In this document: one piece after another, positions 49,901 to 58,827 of the stretch
Numbering within the stretch: the first letter of the stretch is position 1
Layout: every line of letters begins with the position of its first letter
NCBI RefSeq assembly: GCF_902459565.1
Contig: NZ_CABPSN010000001.1
Span: forward strand, 806,001 to 870,000
Source: Pandoraea aquatica
GTDB taxonomy: Bacteria; Pseudomonadota; Gammaproteobacteria; Burkholderiales; Burkholderiaceae
Direction: 5' to 3'
DNA length: 64,000 nt
Notes under the pieces: generated by a model
Database searches by the model: none
What the model was told of the DNA's origin: nothing
Seen by the model: the letters and a program-made list of their open reading frames with translations, nothing else
Program-made: the position numbers and the translations under genes

Positions 49901-50497
49901 TCAGGGCTTTTTGTTCGGGTCCCGGCCCGGGGTACCCGGCGTACCCGGCGCGCCCGGGGTACCCGGGAACGGGAACGTGCTGAACATGTTCTTCGCCTGG
50001 CTCTGCATCTGCTCCTGCATCTGCACAAACAGGTTCTTCGACTGTTCGATGTAGTTGGTCATCATGCCCTGCATCATCGGCGCCTGCATGTTCATGAATT
50101 GCGCCCAGACGTCAGGGTTGAAGGTCGCACCTTCGTAGATGCCCTTCGACTGATCGGCCAGCTTGCTCTGAATCTCGATGAAGGTCTGGATATTCTTCTC
50201 GAGGTACGTGCCCATCATGCCCTGCAGCGCGTGGCCGTAGAAGCGGATGATCTGGGCCAGCATGGCGCTCGAGAACATCGGCACGCCGCCGGTCTCTTCT
50301 TCCAGAATGATCTGCAGCAGGATGCTGCGGGTCAGGTCCTCGCCCGTCTTGGCGTCGACGACCTTGAACTCCTCGGTCTCGAGCACCAGTTGCTTCACAT
50401 CGGCAAGGGTGATGTACGTACTGGTTTGGGTATCGTACAGACGCCGGTTCGGATACTTTTTGATCAGGCGTTCGTCAGTCTTCTTGCTCGCGGTCAT
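49901..50497 (-). CDS. phaR: PHA synthesis repressor PhaR
   Basis: 198 residues. The N-terminal PHB/PHA DNA-binding domain (RLIKKYPNRRLYDTQTSTYITLADVKQLV) is followed by the PHB accumulation regulatory domain (ILLQIILEEETGG, MLAQIIRFYGHALQGMMGTYLE). The C-terminus is a short collagen-like PGTPGAPGTPGTPG tail. PhaR binds both DNA and nascent PHB granules and is released from phasin and its own promoters as polymer forms. It is last in the phaC-phbA-phbB-phaR block. A candidate operator lies 80 bp upstream. Confidence 0.95.
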   Translation of the reverse strand: MTASKKTDERLIKKYPNRRLYDTQTSTYITLADVKQLVLETEEFKVVDAKTGEDLTRSILLQIILEEETGGVPMFSSAMLAQIIRFYGHALQGMMGTYLEKNIQTFIEIQSKLADQSKGIYEGATFNPDVWAQFMNMQAPMMQGMMTNYIEQSKNLFVQMQEQMQSQAKNMFSTFPFPGTPGAPGTPGTPGRDPNKKP

Positions 50498-50529
50498 GCG
50501 GTGGGTTTCCTGCGTTTTTTGAAGGACTA

Positions 50530-50548
50530 CCCCGACCGGCGGTCGGGG
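50530..50548 (-). terminator. GC-rich hairpin between phbB and phaR
   Basis: CCCCGACCG (50530-50538) with CGGTCGGGG (50540-50548), a nearly perfect palindrome. No U-run on the minus strand; a pause or partial terminator ahead of phaR. Confidence 0.5.
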
Positions 50549-50576
50549 TTAATCACATATTATCGATTCTAGGGGG

Positions 50577-50595
50577 TTTGCTGCTATGCGGCAAA
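50577..50595. promoter_or_regulatory. Candidate PhaR operator
   Basis: TTTGCTGC (50577-50584), TAT, GCGGCAAA (50588-50595): an inverted repeat with one mismatch per arm. It resembles the CTGC-N3-GCAG type of site reported for PhaR proteins. It lies 80 bp upstream of phaR, between phbB and phaR, where autoregulation would be expected. Confidence 0.4.
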
Positions 50596-50660
50596 GCCCT
50601 AACCCGATTCGAGGCGCTGTACCTGCTGCGGCCCGCAGTGGCCATGCGCCCCGTCACCGC

Positions 50661-51401
50661 TTAGCCCATGTGCAGGCCGCCGTTGAGCGAGAAGTCTGCG
50701 CCCGTCGAAAAGCCCGAATCGTCCGAAGCCAGCCACGCGACGATCGAACCGATCTCGCCCGGCTCGCCCAGACGCTTGACCGGAATGGTTGCCACGATCT
50801 TGTCGAGCACGTCCTGACGGATCGAGCGCACCATGTCCGTGCCGATGTAGCCCGGCGACACCGTGTTGACCGTCACGCCCTTGGTCGCCACTTCCTGCGC
50901 CAGCGACATCGTGAAGCCGTGAATACCGGCCTTCGCGGTCGCGTAGTTCGTCTGACCGAACTGGCCCTTCTGACCGTTCACCGACGAGATGTTGATGATG
51001 CGGCCCCAGCCGCGCTCGCACATCCCCTCGATCACCTGCTTCGTGACGTTGAACAGGCTCGTGAGGTTGGTGTCGATGACGGCATCCCAGTCTTCACGGG
51101 TCATCTTGCGGAACACGGTATCGCGCGTGATGCCGGCATTGTTCACCAGCACGTCGATTTCACCGACTTCCGACTTGACCTTGTCGAACGCTGCCTTCGT
51201 GGACTCCCAGTCGCCGACGTTGCCTTCGGAGGCAACGAAATCGAAACCCAACGCCTTCTGATCCTCCAGCCACTTCACGCGGCGCGGCGAGTTCGGACCG
51301 CAACCGGCCACCACCCTGAAGCCATCTTTGTACAGCCGCTGGCAAATAGACGTACCGATACCGCCCATCCCGCCTGTCACATATGCAATGCGTTGAGTCA
51401 T
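50661..51401 (-). CDS. phbB: Acetoacetyl-CoA reductase PhbB
   Basis: 246 residues from the ATG at 51401. Short-chain dehydrogenase: NADPH-binding TGGMGGIG at 9-16, NNAGITRD, catalytic Ser in NISSVNGQ, and YxxxK in YATAKAG. The C-terminus SLNGGLHMG is typical of PhbB/PhaB. It reduces acetoacetyl-CoA to (R)-3-hydroxybutyryl-CoA, the monomer for PhaC. Second enzyme gene of the PHB operon, 198 bp after phbA. Confidence 0.96.
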   Translation of the reverse strand: MTQRIAYVTGGMGGIGTSICQRLYKDGFRVVAGCGPNSPRRVKWLEDQKALGFDFVASEGNVGDWESTKAAFDKVKSEVGEIDVLVNNAGITRDTVFRKMTREDWDAVIDTNLTSLFNVTKQVIEGMCERGWGRIINISSVNGQKGQFGQTNYATAKAGIHGFTMSLAQEVATKGVTVNTVSPGYIGTDMVRSIRQDVLDKIVATIPVKRLGEPGEIGSIVAWLASDDSGFSTGADFSLNGGLHMG

Positions 51402-51599
51402 GGAACGCTTCCCCCAAAATAACGGCAAACTGCCGCCTGTTGCGACTGCCAATTGACCGACGCGCAGGCCGCGCGTTCCCACGCGTGCCTTTCGTCTCCT
51501 GACTACTTCGGTGCGAACCCGTGCGCATTGCACACACGGGCGACACCGATTCTTCTGCGGCTCAAACGACTAACGCTTGCACGCGTCAATCTCAAAACG

Positions 51600-52781
51600 T
51601 CAGACGCGCTCCACCGCCAGCGCCACGCCCATGCCACCGCCGATACACAGCGACGCCAGCCCGCGACGGGCATCGCGGCGTGCCATTTCATGCAGCAGCG
51701 TGACGAGAATACGGCAGCCCGACGCACCGATCGGGTGTCCGATGGCGATGGCGCCGCCGTTCACGTTGATCTTCGACGTGTCCCAGCCCATCTGCTTGTT
51801 CACCGCCAGCGCCTGTGCAGCGAAGGCTTCGTTGATTTCCATCAGATCCAGATCGCTCGCCTTCCAGCCCGCACGGGCGAGGCAGCGCTGCGATGCCGGC
51901 ACCGGGCCGATGCCCATGACCGACGGATCGACGCCCGCGTTCGCGTACGCGACGATGCGCGCGAGCGGCGTGAGGCCCAGTTGCTCGGCACGCTTGGCCG
52001 ACATCACGACCACGGCAGCTGCGCCGTCGTTGATGCCCGACGCGTTGGCGGCCGTCACCGTACCGTCCTTCGAGAAGGCGGGCTTCAGACCGGCCAGCGA
52101 CTCCGCCGTCACGCCGTGACGCACGAACTCATCGGTGTTGAAGACGACTGGATCGCCCTTGCGCTGCGGAATCGAGACCGGCACGATTTCAGCGTCGAAA
52201 CGGCCTGCTTTTTGCGCAGCTTCCGCCTTGTTCTGCGAAGCGGCGGCAAACGCATCCTGCATCTCGCGCGTGATGCCGTATTCCTTGGCCACGTTCTCGG
52301 CCGTGATCCCCATGTGGTACTGGTTGTACACGTCCCACAGGCCGTCGACGATCATCGTGTCGATCAGCTTCGCATCGCCCATACGGAATCCGTCGCGCGA
52401 ACCCGGCAGCACGTGCGGTGCGGCGCTCATGTTCTCCTGACCGCCCGCCACGACGATATCGGCTTCACCGGCGGTGATCGCGTTGGCCGCGAGCATCACG
52501 GCCTTCAGGCCCGAGCCGCACACCTTGTTGATGGTCATGGCCGGCACCATGGCCGGCAGGCCGGCCTTGATCGACGCCTGACGCGCCACGTTCTGGCCCG
52601 AGCCGGCGGTCAGCACCTGACCCATGATGACTTCGCTGATGTCCTCGCCCTTCAACTTCGCGCGCTTGAGGACTTCGTCGATCACGATCGCCCCCAGATC
52701 CGGTGCGGCCACCTTGGCCAGCGAGCCGCCAAACTTACCGACCGCCGTACGGGCAGCCGACACAATCACGATATCCGACAT
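51600..52781 (-). CDS. phbA: Acetyl-CoA acetyltransferase PhbA
   Basis: 393 residues with catalytic C88 ([11 protein letters not shown]), H349 ([10 protein letters not shown]) and C379 (CIGGGMG). It condenses two acetyl-CoA to acetoacetyl-CoA for PHB. It is a paralogue of the BktB gene at 46000-47181 but of the short-chain-specific type ([17 protein letters not shown]). It lies 65 bp after phaC and before phbB in the operon. Confidence 0.96.
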   Translation of the reverse strand: MSDIVIVSAARTAVGKFGGSLAKVAAPDLGAIVIDEVLKRAKLKGEDISEVIMGQVLTAGSGQNVARQASIKAGLPAMVPAMTINKVCGSGLKAVMLAANAITAGEADIVVAGGQENMSAAPHVLPGSRDGFRMGDAKLIDTMIVDGLWDVYNQYHMGITAENVAKEYGITREMQDAFAAASQNKAEAAQKAGRFDAEIVPVSIPQRKGDPVVFNTDEFVRHGVTAESLAGLKPAFSKDGTVTAANASGINDGAAAVVVMSAKRAEQLGLTPLARIVAYANAGVDPSVMGIGPVPASQRCLARAGWKASDLDLMEINEAFAAQALAVNKQMGWDTSKINVNGGAIAIGHPIGASGCRILVTLLHEMARRDARRGLASLCIGGGMGVALAVERV

Positions 52782-52846
52782 GTCTCATTCCTCTTTTTCA
52801 ATGGGTTCGAACCAGGGGGGATGCCCGTTCGCTCAGGCTTTCGCCT

Positions 52847-54697
52847 TCACGCTTTTGCCTTCACATAACGCCCGGGCGCCGGTTCAATGGGTGCATAAGC
52901 AACATTACCATACGCATTTTGCGCTTTAACGCGTTTGCCGGCGTAGCCTGCGAGCCAATCGCTCCAGTCGGTCCACCAGCTTCCCGGATGCTCCGTCGCC
53001 CCGGCCAGCCAGTCGCTCGCGTCGACACCGACATCGTCGTTGCGCCAATAGCTGCGTTTCTTCTTCACCGGCGGATTGACCACCCCTGCGATGTGACCCG
53101 ACGCGCCCAGCACGAAGCGACGCTCGCCGCCGAGCAACGGCAACGAACGGAACGCCGACGTCCACGGCACGATGTGATCTTCGCGCGAGCCGAACACGTA
53201 TGCCGGCGCCTCGATGGCCCCCAGATCGACGGGCACGCCGCAGGTCTGGATCGCACCGGGTTGTTTCAGTTCGTTCTGCAAATAAAGGTGACGCAGATAC
53301 CAGCAGAACATCGGGCCGGGCAGATTCGTGCCGTCGCCATTCCAGTACAGCAGGTCGAAAGGCTGCGGCGCATTGCCTTTCAGATAGCTGTCGACGACGT
53401 AATTCCAGACCAGATCGTTCGGACGCAGGAACGAGAACGTGTTGGCAAGCTCGACGCCGCGCATCAGTCCCGGCGGCTGGCCGAGACCGCCACCGATCGT
53501 CTGTTCGCGGAATTGGACATGCGGCTCGTCGACGAAAACGTCAAGCACGCCGGTATCGGAGAAGTCCAACAGCGTCGTGAGCAACGTCACGCTGGCGACC
53601 GGCGACTTGCGCCCCGTCTGCCCCTTGGCGGCGAGCACAGCGAGTGCTGCGGCCAGCAACGTGCCACCCACGCAAAAGCCGAGTGCGTTGATCTGCGGCT
53701 GGCCGCTGATCTCGCGCACTACGTCGATGGCGGCAATCGGGCCTTCGCCGACGTAGTCGTCCCAGTTCTTGTGGGCGAGCGATGCATCGGGGTTGCGCCA
53801 CGATACGACGAACACCGTGTGGCCCTGCTCCACGGCGTAACGCACCAGCGAATTCTCGGGCTGGAGATCGAGGATGTAGAACTTGTTGATGCAAGGCGGC
53901 ACGATCAGCAACGGGCGTTGGTGCACCGTCGGCGTGAGCGCCTTGTACTGAATGAGCTGAATCAGGTCGTTCTCGAAGACCACGGCACCTTCGGTCGTCG
54001 CAACATTACGTCCGACTTCGAAGGCCGCCTCATCGGTCTGCGACACTTTGCCCTTGCCCATGTCGACGAGCAGGTGCTGCATGCCCGCCAGCAGGCTATC
54101 GCCGTGCGTCTGCACGAGCCGCTGCTGTGCATCCGGGTTCGTGGCAATGAAGTTCGCGGGCGAGCTTGCGGCGACCCATTGCTCGACCGCGAAGCGAATG
54201 CGCTCGCGTGTCTTCGCATCGGCGTCGACCAGTTCGGCCATGCGCATCAGGAAGCGACCGTTGAGCAGATAGAGCGCAGCGGGCAGCGCGTAGAACGGAT
54301 TGCGCCAGCCCTCGCCGGCAAAGCGACGGTCCCCGAGTGCAGGGGCCGTATCGAGACCGGGTTGATTGAAGCTGGCGACGAGTTCGGCAAAGTCGCGGGC
54401 GTATTCCGACTGAAGCTCGTTCAGTCTCGCAGGGTCGACGTGCAACGACGTCGGCTGCGGCATGGTGCCTGATTTACCGAAAAGTTCGAAAAGCCCCGCG
54501 AACGGGTTCGCGGCAGCCGCTGCACCATTCGCAGCGAAAGATGACGGGCCAGCAGATCCCGGCAACGCGCCGAACAATTGTTGGGCGGCCTTGAACCACT
54601 GCGACATGTCCTGAGCGGAGAGCGAAGCGGAGGGAAACTGCTGGGCAAACGAGGCGGCAAACGAGGCCGGATCGAAGTTGGCACTGGCGCGATTCAT
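52847..54697 (-). CDS. phaC: Class I poly(3-hydroxyalkanoate) synthase PhaC
   Basis: 616 residues, the class I length. The polymerising cysteine is C342 in the lipase-like box GFCVGGT. The conserved DVVREISGQPQINALG precedes it, and the catalytic histidine is in GASGHIAGVVNPP. The N-terminal 80 residues are Ala/Ser-rich and variable. It polymerises (R)-3-hydroxybutyryl-CoA on the granule surface. First gene of phaC-phbA-phbB-phaR. Confidence 0.96.
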   Translation of the reverse strand: MNRASANFDPASFAASFAQQFPSASLSAQDMSQWFKAAQQLFGALPGSAGPSSFAANGAAAAANPFAGLFELFGKSGTMPQPTSLHVDPARLNELQSEYARDFAELVASFNQPGLDTAPALGDRRFAGEGWRNPFYALPAALYLLNGRFLMRMAELVDADAKTRERIRFAVEQWVAASSPANFIATNPDAQQRLVQTHGDSLLAGMQHLLVDMGKGKVSQTDEAAFEVGRNVATTEGAVVFENDLIQLIQYKALTPTVHQRPLLIVPPCINKFYILDLQPENSLVRYAVEQGHTVFVVSWRNPDASLAHKNWDDYVGEGPIAAIDVVREISGQPQINALGFCVGGTLLAAALAVLAAKGQTGRKSPVASVTLLTTLLDFSDTGVLDVFVDEPHVQFREQTIGGGLGQPPGLMRGVELANTFSFLRPNDLVWNYVVDSYLKGNAPQPFDLLYWNGDGTNLPGPMFCWYLRHLYLQNELKQPGAIQTCGVPVDLGAIEAPAYVFGSREDHIVPWTSAFRSLPLLGGERRFVLGASGHIAGVVNPPVKKKRSYWRNDDVGVDASDWLAGATEHPGSWWTDWSDWLAGYAGKRVKAQNAYGNVAYAPIEPAPGRYVKAKA

Positions 54698-54870
54698 GGT
54701 AGCCTGAGTGTCACGTCCGTTGCGTTCAGGGCCGGCGCCCGAAACGCGGCGGCGTGCTTCACTTTATGAGCGATGCGCCCCGCCTGTGAAGCATTCTTGC
54801 GTGCGCGCGCAGGCGTGTCAATCTTTGCGGCGAACGTCCTGGGTGCATTGTCCCGTCGCCTTACCCATTT

Positions 54871-55083
54871 TTGAATGCGCGTTTGCCCCGACTTGTCCCG
54901 ATGATCATTGTTCTTCTCGGCTGGCTCTACGTCATTGGCATGGTCGCCATCACCGCGCCGTCTGCGTGGCTGGGCATTGCCATCTTCCTGTTCGGCGGGA
55001 TCGGGCCGGCGCTCCTCATCCTGTACATCGCGGGAAGCCGCGCGCGGCGCACGCGCGCGCTGCGACCCGATGACGCGGAGTAG
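54871..55083 (+). CDS. Small two-helix membrane protein
   Basis: 70 residues from a TTG at 54871, or 60 from the ATG at 54901; neither has a strong ribosome site. Two hydrophobic segments (MIIVLLGWLYVIGMVAI and WLGIAIFLFGGIGPALLILYIAG) and a basic, then acidic tail (RARRTRALRPDDAE). A hairpin-like inner-membrane protein of unknown function. It is divergent from phaC and convergent with pgeF. Confidence 0.65.
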   Translation: MNARLPRLVPMIIVLLGWLYVIGMVAITAPSAWLGIAIFLFGGIGPALLILYIAGSRARRTRALRPDDAE

Positions 55084-55087
55084 CGCT

Positions 55088-55948
55088 TCAGCTAACGCGC
55101 CAGACCAGCGCGGCCATGCGTCCCGTCGTCCGATCGCGACGATAGGAGTAAAAGCGCGCCGGATCGCCGACGGTGCACCACGTTCCGCCCGAAACGCTCG
55201 TCACGCCCTCACGCGCGAGGCGCAAGCGTGCCAGCGCACACAGATCCGCCAGCGATTTGCCAGCGTCCGGATCGCCATGGGGGACGAAGGCCGCAGCCGT
55301 TGCGTCCCGCTCCTGCGGGGTCGCCGCGCCGAGGAACGCTTCGCGCACCTCCGGTCCCACTTCGAACGCCGTCGGCCCGATGCACGGACCGAGCCATGCG
55401 ATCACTTGCGCGCCATCGTCGCCATCGTTCTGCCCGGATTTCTGCAACCGCGAGCGCAACGCCTGTACTGTCTGCTCGATGACACCTGCGCAAAGCCCCC
55501 GCCAGCCCGCATGTGCCGCCGCCACGGCGCGCCCTTGCGCGTCGCACAGCAGCACCGGCAGGCAGTCCGCCACCATGATCGTGCTCGCCAGCCCGACGGC
55601 GTCGGTCGCGCTGGCGTCCGCCTGTAGCGGCTCACCGGCGTTCACGGCGTCGAATGCGGCCAGTGCATCGACCACGCGCGGGCCGTGAACCTGCGCGACC
55701 CATGCCGACGGCACACCCGTCCTCGCGGCCAGCAACGCACGATTCGTACGCACGGCTTCGGGATCGTCGTCCGCCTTGTAACCGAGGTTGAACGTGGCCT
55801 GCGGCCCTTGACTGACGCCGCCCGCCCGCGTCGTGAACACGGCGCGAACGTTCGCCGGGGCCGGCCAGTCGGGAACGATCCAGTCTGCGGGCATCGTGTC
55901 TTGCGCGCTATCGAACTTGCTGTCTTGCTCAGGCAGGGAAGAAGTCAT
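55088..55948 (-). CDS. pgeF: Peptidoglycan editing factor PgeF (multicopper-oxidase-like, YfiH family)
   Basis: 286 residues from the ATG at 55948, which overlaps the end of rluD by 20 bp. Zinc/copper-site residues of the DUF152 family are seen: H in [11 protein letters not shown] in [10 protein letters not shown] in [10 protein letters not shown], and the [12 protein letters not shown] block. PgeF removes wrongly incorporated L-serine-containing peptides from peptidoglycan precursors. The rluD-pgeF order is common in Gram-negative bacteria. Confidence 0.93.
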   Translation of the reverse strand: MTSSLPEQDSKFDSAQDTMPADWIVPDWPAPANVRAVFTTRAGGVSQGPQATFNLGYKADDDPEAVRTNRALLAARTGVPSAWVAQVHGPRVVDALAAFDAVNAGEPLQADASATDAVGLASTIMVADCLPVLLCDAQGRAVAAAHAGWRGLCAGVIEQTVQALRSRLQKSGQNDGDDGAQVIAWLGPCIGPTAFEVGPEVREAFLGAATPQERDATAAAFVPHGDPDAGKSLADLCALARLRLAREGVTSVSGGTWCTVGDPARFYSYRRDRTTGRMAALVWRVS

Positions 55949-57077
55949 CGAGCGAATCGGGGAGCGTTGTGAAGTCGAATTCGAGGCCGAGCGCGCGCAT
56001 GAGTTCACGCATGTCGTCCGGCAGCGGCGCTTGCCAATGCATGGCGGCATCGTCCTCGGGATGGATCAACCCCAGACGCCACGCGTGCAGCGCCTGCCGC
56101 GCAAAGCCACCCGGCAGCGCCGGACGCTTGTGACGCGGCTTATAGAGCGGATCGCCCAGCAGCGAATGCCCAAGATGGGAAAGATGAACGCGAATCTGGT
56201 GCGTACGCCCCGTGTCCAGCGAGCAAAGCACTAGCGAAATCGGGGATCCTTCCCATTCTGCGCTCGCGACCGTCACCACCCGGGTGCGCGCCGGCTTGCC
56301 GCCCTGCCCCTGCACGACCGCCATGCGCGTGCGCTCACGCGGATCGCGGCCAATCGGCGCGTCCACGACGGTACGCAGCGGCGGGCGCCCCCATACCAGC
56401 GCGGCGTAATGCCGCTTGACGGAGCGCGCCTGCAACTGGCGGACCAGATCCGTCTGGGCGACCAGCGTGCGCGCGACCACCATCAGGCCGGACGTCTCTT
56501 TGTCCAGCCGGTGGACGATGCCTGCACGCGGCAGGTCGGCGGCCGCTTGCCCATAACGATGCAGCAGGCCGTTGAGCAGCGTGCCGGACCAGTTGCCTGC
56601 CGCCGGGTGAACGACAAGGCCTGCGGGCTTATTGAAGACGGCGAGCGTGGCGTCCTCATAGACAGCGTCGAGCGGTACCGGCTCCGGCGCGAACGCCAGT
56701 TGTTCGGGGAGTGCTGCGGGGGTAATGACCACCGCTTCGCCACCGGCCACTTTCTGGCGGACCTTGGCGGTTTCGCCGTCGAGCGTGACGCGGCCGTCTT
56801 CGACCCAGGCCTGAAGGCGGCTGCGGGAATATTCCGGGAAGCACTGCGCCAGCGCCTTGTCGAGACGCTCGCCGGCGAGCGCGTCGGGCAATGTCGCGAC
56901 GAGCGGCGCGGCGGCGGAAGACTCGGGAATCGAAGAAGTTGCGTCTGTTACGGCGCTTTGGATGGGGTCTGAGAAAGCCCCCGGAAGCGAGTCGAAATCG
57001 TCGTCTGACGAATCCTCCGCATTTTCCGTGGCAAATGAGGCGGTTACGCTATAATCCGGCACTATTGAACGGGTCAT
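55929..57077 (-). CDS. rluD: 23S rRNA pseudouridine synthase RluD
   Basis: 382 residues from the ATG at 57077; an ATG at 57125 would overlap bamD. An S4 domain follows an acidic Ser/Asp-rich N-terminal extension of about 75 residues ([28 protein letters not shown]). The catalytic aspartate is in [31 protein letters not shown] is the motif III block. It isomerises uridines of helix 69 in 23S rRNA. pgeF overlaps its end; bamD is divergent with only 21 bp between starts. Confidence 0.94.
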   Translation of the reverse strand: MTRSIVPDYSVTASFATENAEDSSDDDFDSLPGAFSDPIQSAVTDATSSIPESSAAAPLVATLPDALAGERLDKALAQCFPEYSRSRLQAWVEDGRVTLDGETAKVRQKVAGGEAVVITPAALPEQLAFAPEPVPLDAVYEDATLAVFNKPAGLVVHPAAGNWSGTLLNGLLHRYGQAAADLPRAGIVHRLDKETSGLMVVARTLVAQTDLVRQLQARSVKRHYAALVWGRPPLRTVVDAPIGRDPRERTRMAVVQGQGGKPARTRVVTVASAEWEGSPISLVLCSLDTGRTHQIRVHLSHLGHSLLGDPLYKPRHKRPALPGGFARQALHAWRLGLIHPEDDAAMHWQAPLPDDMRELMRALGLEFDFTTLPDSLDDFFPA

Positions 57078-57098
57078 CGAGAAGTGAAGCCAACGAGC

Positions 57099-57926
57099 AT
57101 GCAAGCCCTGAAACTTGTCAAACATCTGACGCTGGCCGCGATTGTGGTCGGCAGCATGGCCGCCTGTGGCATTCTGCCGGAGAAGGTCGACGAAACGGCC
57201 AGCTGGTCGACGAACAAATTATACTCGGAAGCCAAGGACAGCTTCGACGGCGGCGACTATACGAAAGCCGCCAAGTACTACGAGTTGCTCGAAGGGCGCG
57301 ACCCGTTCGGCCCGCACGCTCAACAGGCCCAGATCAACACGGCCTACTCCTATTACAAGGACAACGAGCCGGCTCAGGCGCTCACGGCCGTCGATCGCTT
57401 CATTCGTCTGCATCCGGACAGCCCGTCGATCGATTACGCCTATTACCTCAAGGGCCTGATCAACTTCAACGACGACCTCGGCCTGTTCGGCCGCTTCTCG
57501 GGTCAGGATCTGAGCGAGCGCGATCCGAAGGCGCTGCGTGCCGCGTATGACAGCTTCAAGTACCTGGTCGAGCACTACCCGACGAGCAAGTACGCGAACG
57601 ATGCCGCCCTGCGCATGCGTTACGCCGTGAACGCGATGGCCGCCCACGAAGTGCACGCCGCCGAGTACTACTATCGCCGTGGCGCGTATCTGGCCGCTGT
57701 GAACCGCGCGCAGACCGCCTTGCAGGACTACGATCAGGCACCGGCGCTGGAAGATGCCCTCGGCATCATGATCAAGTCGTACGACAAACTCGGCATGACC
57801 GAACTGCGTGACGACGCTCGCCGCGTGATGGAAAAGACCTACCCGAACAGCGGCTACCTCACGGTCGGCCGTCGCATCGACAACAATCCGGGCGACAAGA
57901 AGTCCTGGTGGCAGATCTGGCGTTAA
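57099..57926 (+). CDS. bamD: Outer membrane assembly lipoprotein BamD
   Basis: 275 residues from the ATG at 57099; a GTG at 57084 is an alternative. A signal peptide ends at the lipobox MAACG. Five TPR-like repeats follow ([77 protein letters not shown]). Part of the BAM complex that folds beta-barrels into the outer membrane, bound to BamA. Essential in most proteobacteria. Closed by a terminator. Confidence 0.96.
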   Translation: MQALKLVKHLTLAAIVVGSMAACGILPEKVDETASWSTNKLYSEAKDSFDGGDYTKAAKYYELLEGRDPFGPHAQQAQINTAYSYYKDNEPAQALTAVDRFIRLHPDSPSIDYAYYLKGLINFNDDLGLFGRFSGQDLSERDPKALRAAYDSFKYLVEHYPTSKYANDAALRMRYAVNAMAAHEVHAAEYYYRRGAYLAAVNRAQTALQDYDQAPALEDALGIMIKSYDKLGMTELRDDARRVMEKTYPNSGYLTVGRRIDNNPGDKKSWWQIWR

Positions 57927-57956
57927 GCCGGTTGCCGGTTCGAATGCATCGAAAAG

Positions 57957-57980
57957 CCCTCGCCTATGCGGGGGTTTTTT
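57957..57980 (+). terminator. Intrinsic terminator of bamD
   Basis: CCCTCGC (57957-57963), CTAT loop, GCGGGGG (57968-57974), then six T. Confidence 0.85.
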
Positions 57981-58022
57981 GTTTCCCGTCGTCATGACGA
58001 TCCCTCGACAGGAGTTCGTTTT

Positions 58023-58742
58023 GTGAGCACCACCCCCGCCCCCGACAAGACACTGCTGGCCTTGCGCCACGTGCACTTCGAAGACCTCGGCACCCTGGCG
58101 CCGTACTTCGCCCAACGCGGTTACCGCATCGAGTATGTCGATGCACCGCTCGCGGACCTTCGCGCCGTCGACGTCCTTGCGCCCGACCTGCTGGTGGTAC
58201 TCGGCGGTCCGATCGGGGCGTTCGACGACGTGATTCACCCGTTTATCGCAAATGAGCTTGCGCTGGTGAGAGCACGCCTGAGCGCTAACAAGCCGATTCT
58301 GGGTATTTGCCTCGGCGCGCAGTTGATGGCGCGCGCGCTGGGTGCAAAGGTCTATCCGCTAGGGGTGAAAGAAATCGGTTACGCGCCGCTGACGCTGACC
58401 GAAGCCGGACAATCGTCTCCGCTTGCCGCCCTTGGCAACGCCAGCGTGCTGCACTGGCACGGGGATCAGTTCGACATTCCACCGGGCGCGACGCATCTCG
58501 CTCGCACTGCGATTGGCGAAAATCAGGCCTTCGCGATGGGCGATCACGCACTCGGTCTGCAATTTCATCTGGAAGCCGATGCCGCCTGCATCGAGTCCTG
58601 GCTCGTCGGCCACGCCTGCGAACTCGGCACCGCCAAGATCGACCCGACAACGTTGCGCAACGATGCACGCGTGCATCACGCACGCCTGTCGGAGGTCGCA
58701 CCGGCCGTCATCGGGCGATGGCTGGATGCCCTTCCCGGCTAA
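58023..58742 (+). CDS. Class I glutamine amidotransferase (GATase1) protein
   Basis: 239 residues from a GTG at 58023 with AGGAG upstream. Catalytic triad of class I GATases: C96 (GICLGAQLM), H in LGLQFHLEAD (with E two residues on), and an oxyanion loop VVLGGPIGAFDD. The WHGDQFDIPPGATHLART block is typical of the stand-alone GuaA-like amidotransferases. It would release ammonia from glutamine or act on a gamma-glutamyl compound. No partner synthetase gene is adjacent, so its acceptor is unknown. Confidence 0.92.
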   Translation: MSTTPAPDKTLLALRHVHFEDLGTLAPYFAQRGYRIEYVDAPLADLRAVDVLAPDLLVVLGGPIGAFDDVIHPFIANELALVRARLSANKPILGICLGAQLMARALGAKVYPLGVKEIGYAPLTLTEAGQSSPLAALGNASVLHWHGDQFDIPPGATHLARTAIGENQAFAMGDHALGLQFHLEADAACIESWLVGHACELGTAKIDPTTLRNDARVHHARLSEVAPAVIGRWLDALPG

Positions 58743-58770
58743 CGACCTTCCGGCTTAAATCCCGCAACAA

Positions 58771-58800
58771 AAAAGCCAGACGCATCGACGTCTGGCTTTT
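58771..58800. terminator. Bidirectional terminator between the GATase and helicase genes
   Basis: AAAAGCCAGACG (58771-58782) and CGTCTGGCTTTT (58789-58800) pair perfectly with a 6-base loop; U-rich on both strands for the convergent genes. Confidence 0.92.
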
Positions 58801-58827
58801 TCTATGTACATACGGGACGAACAGTCG

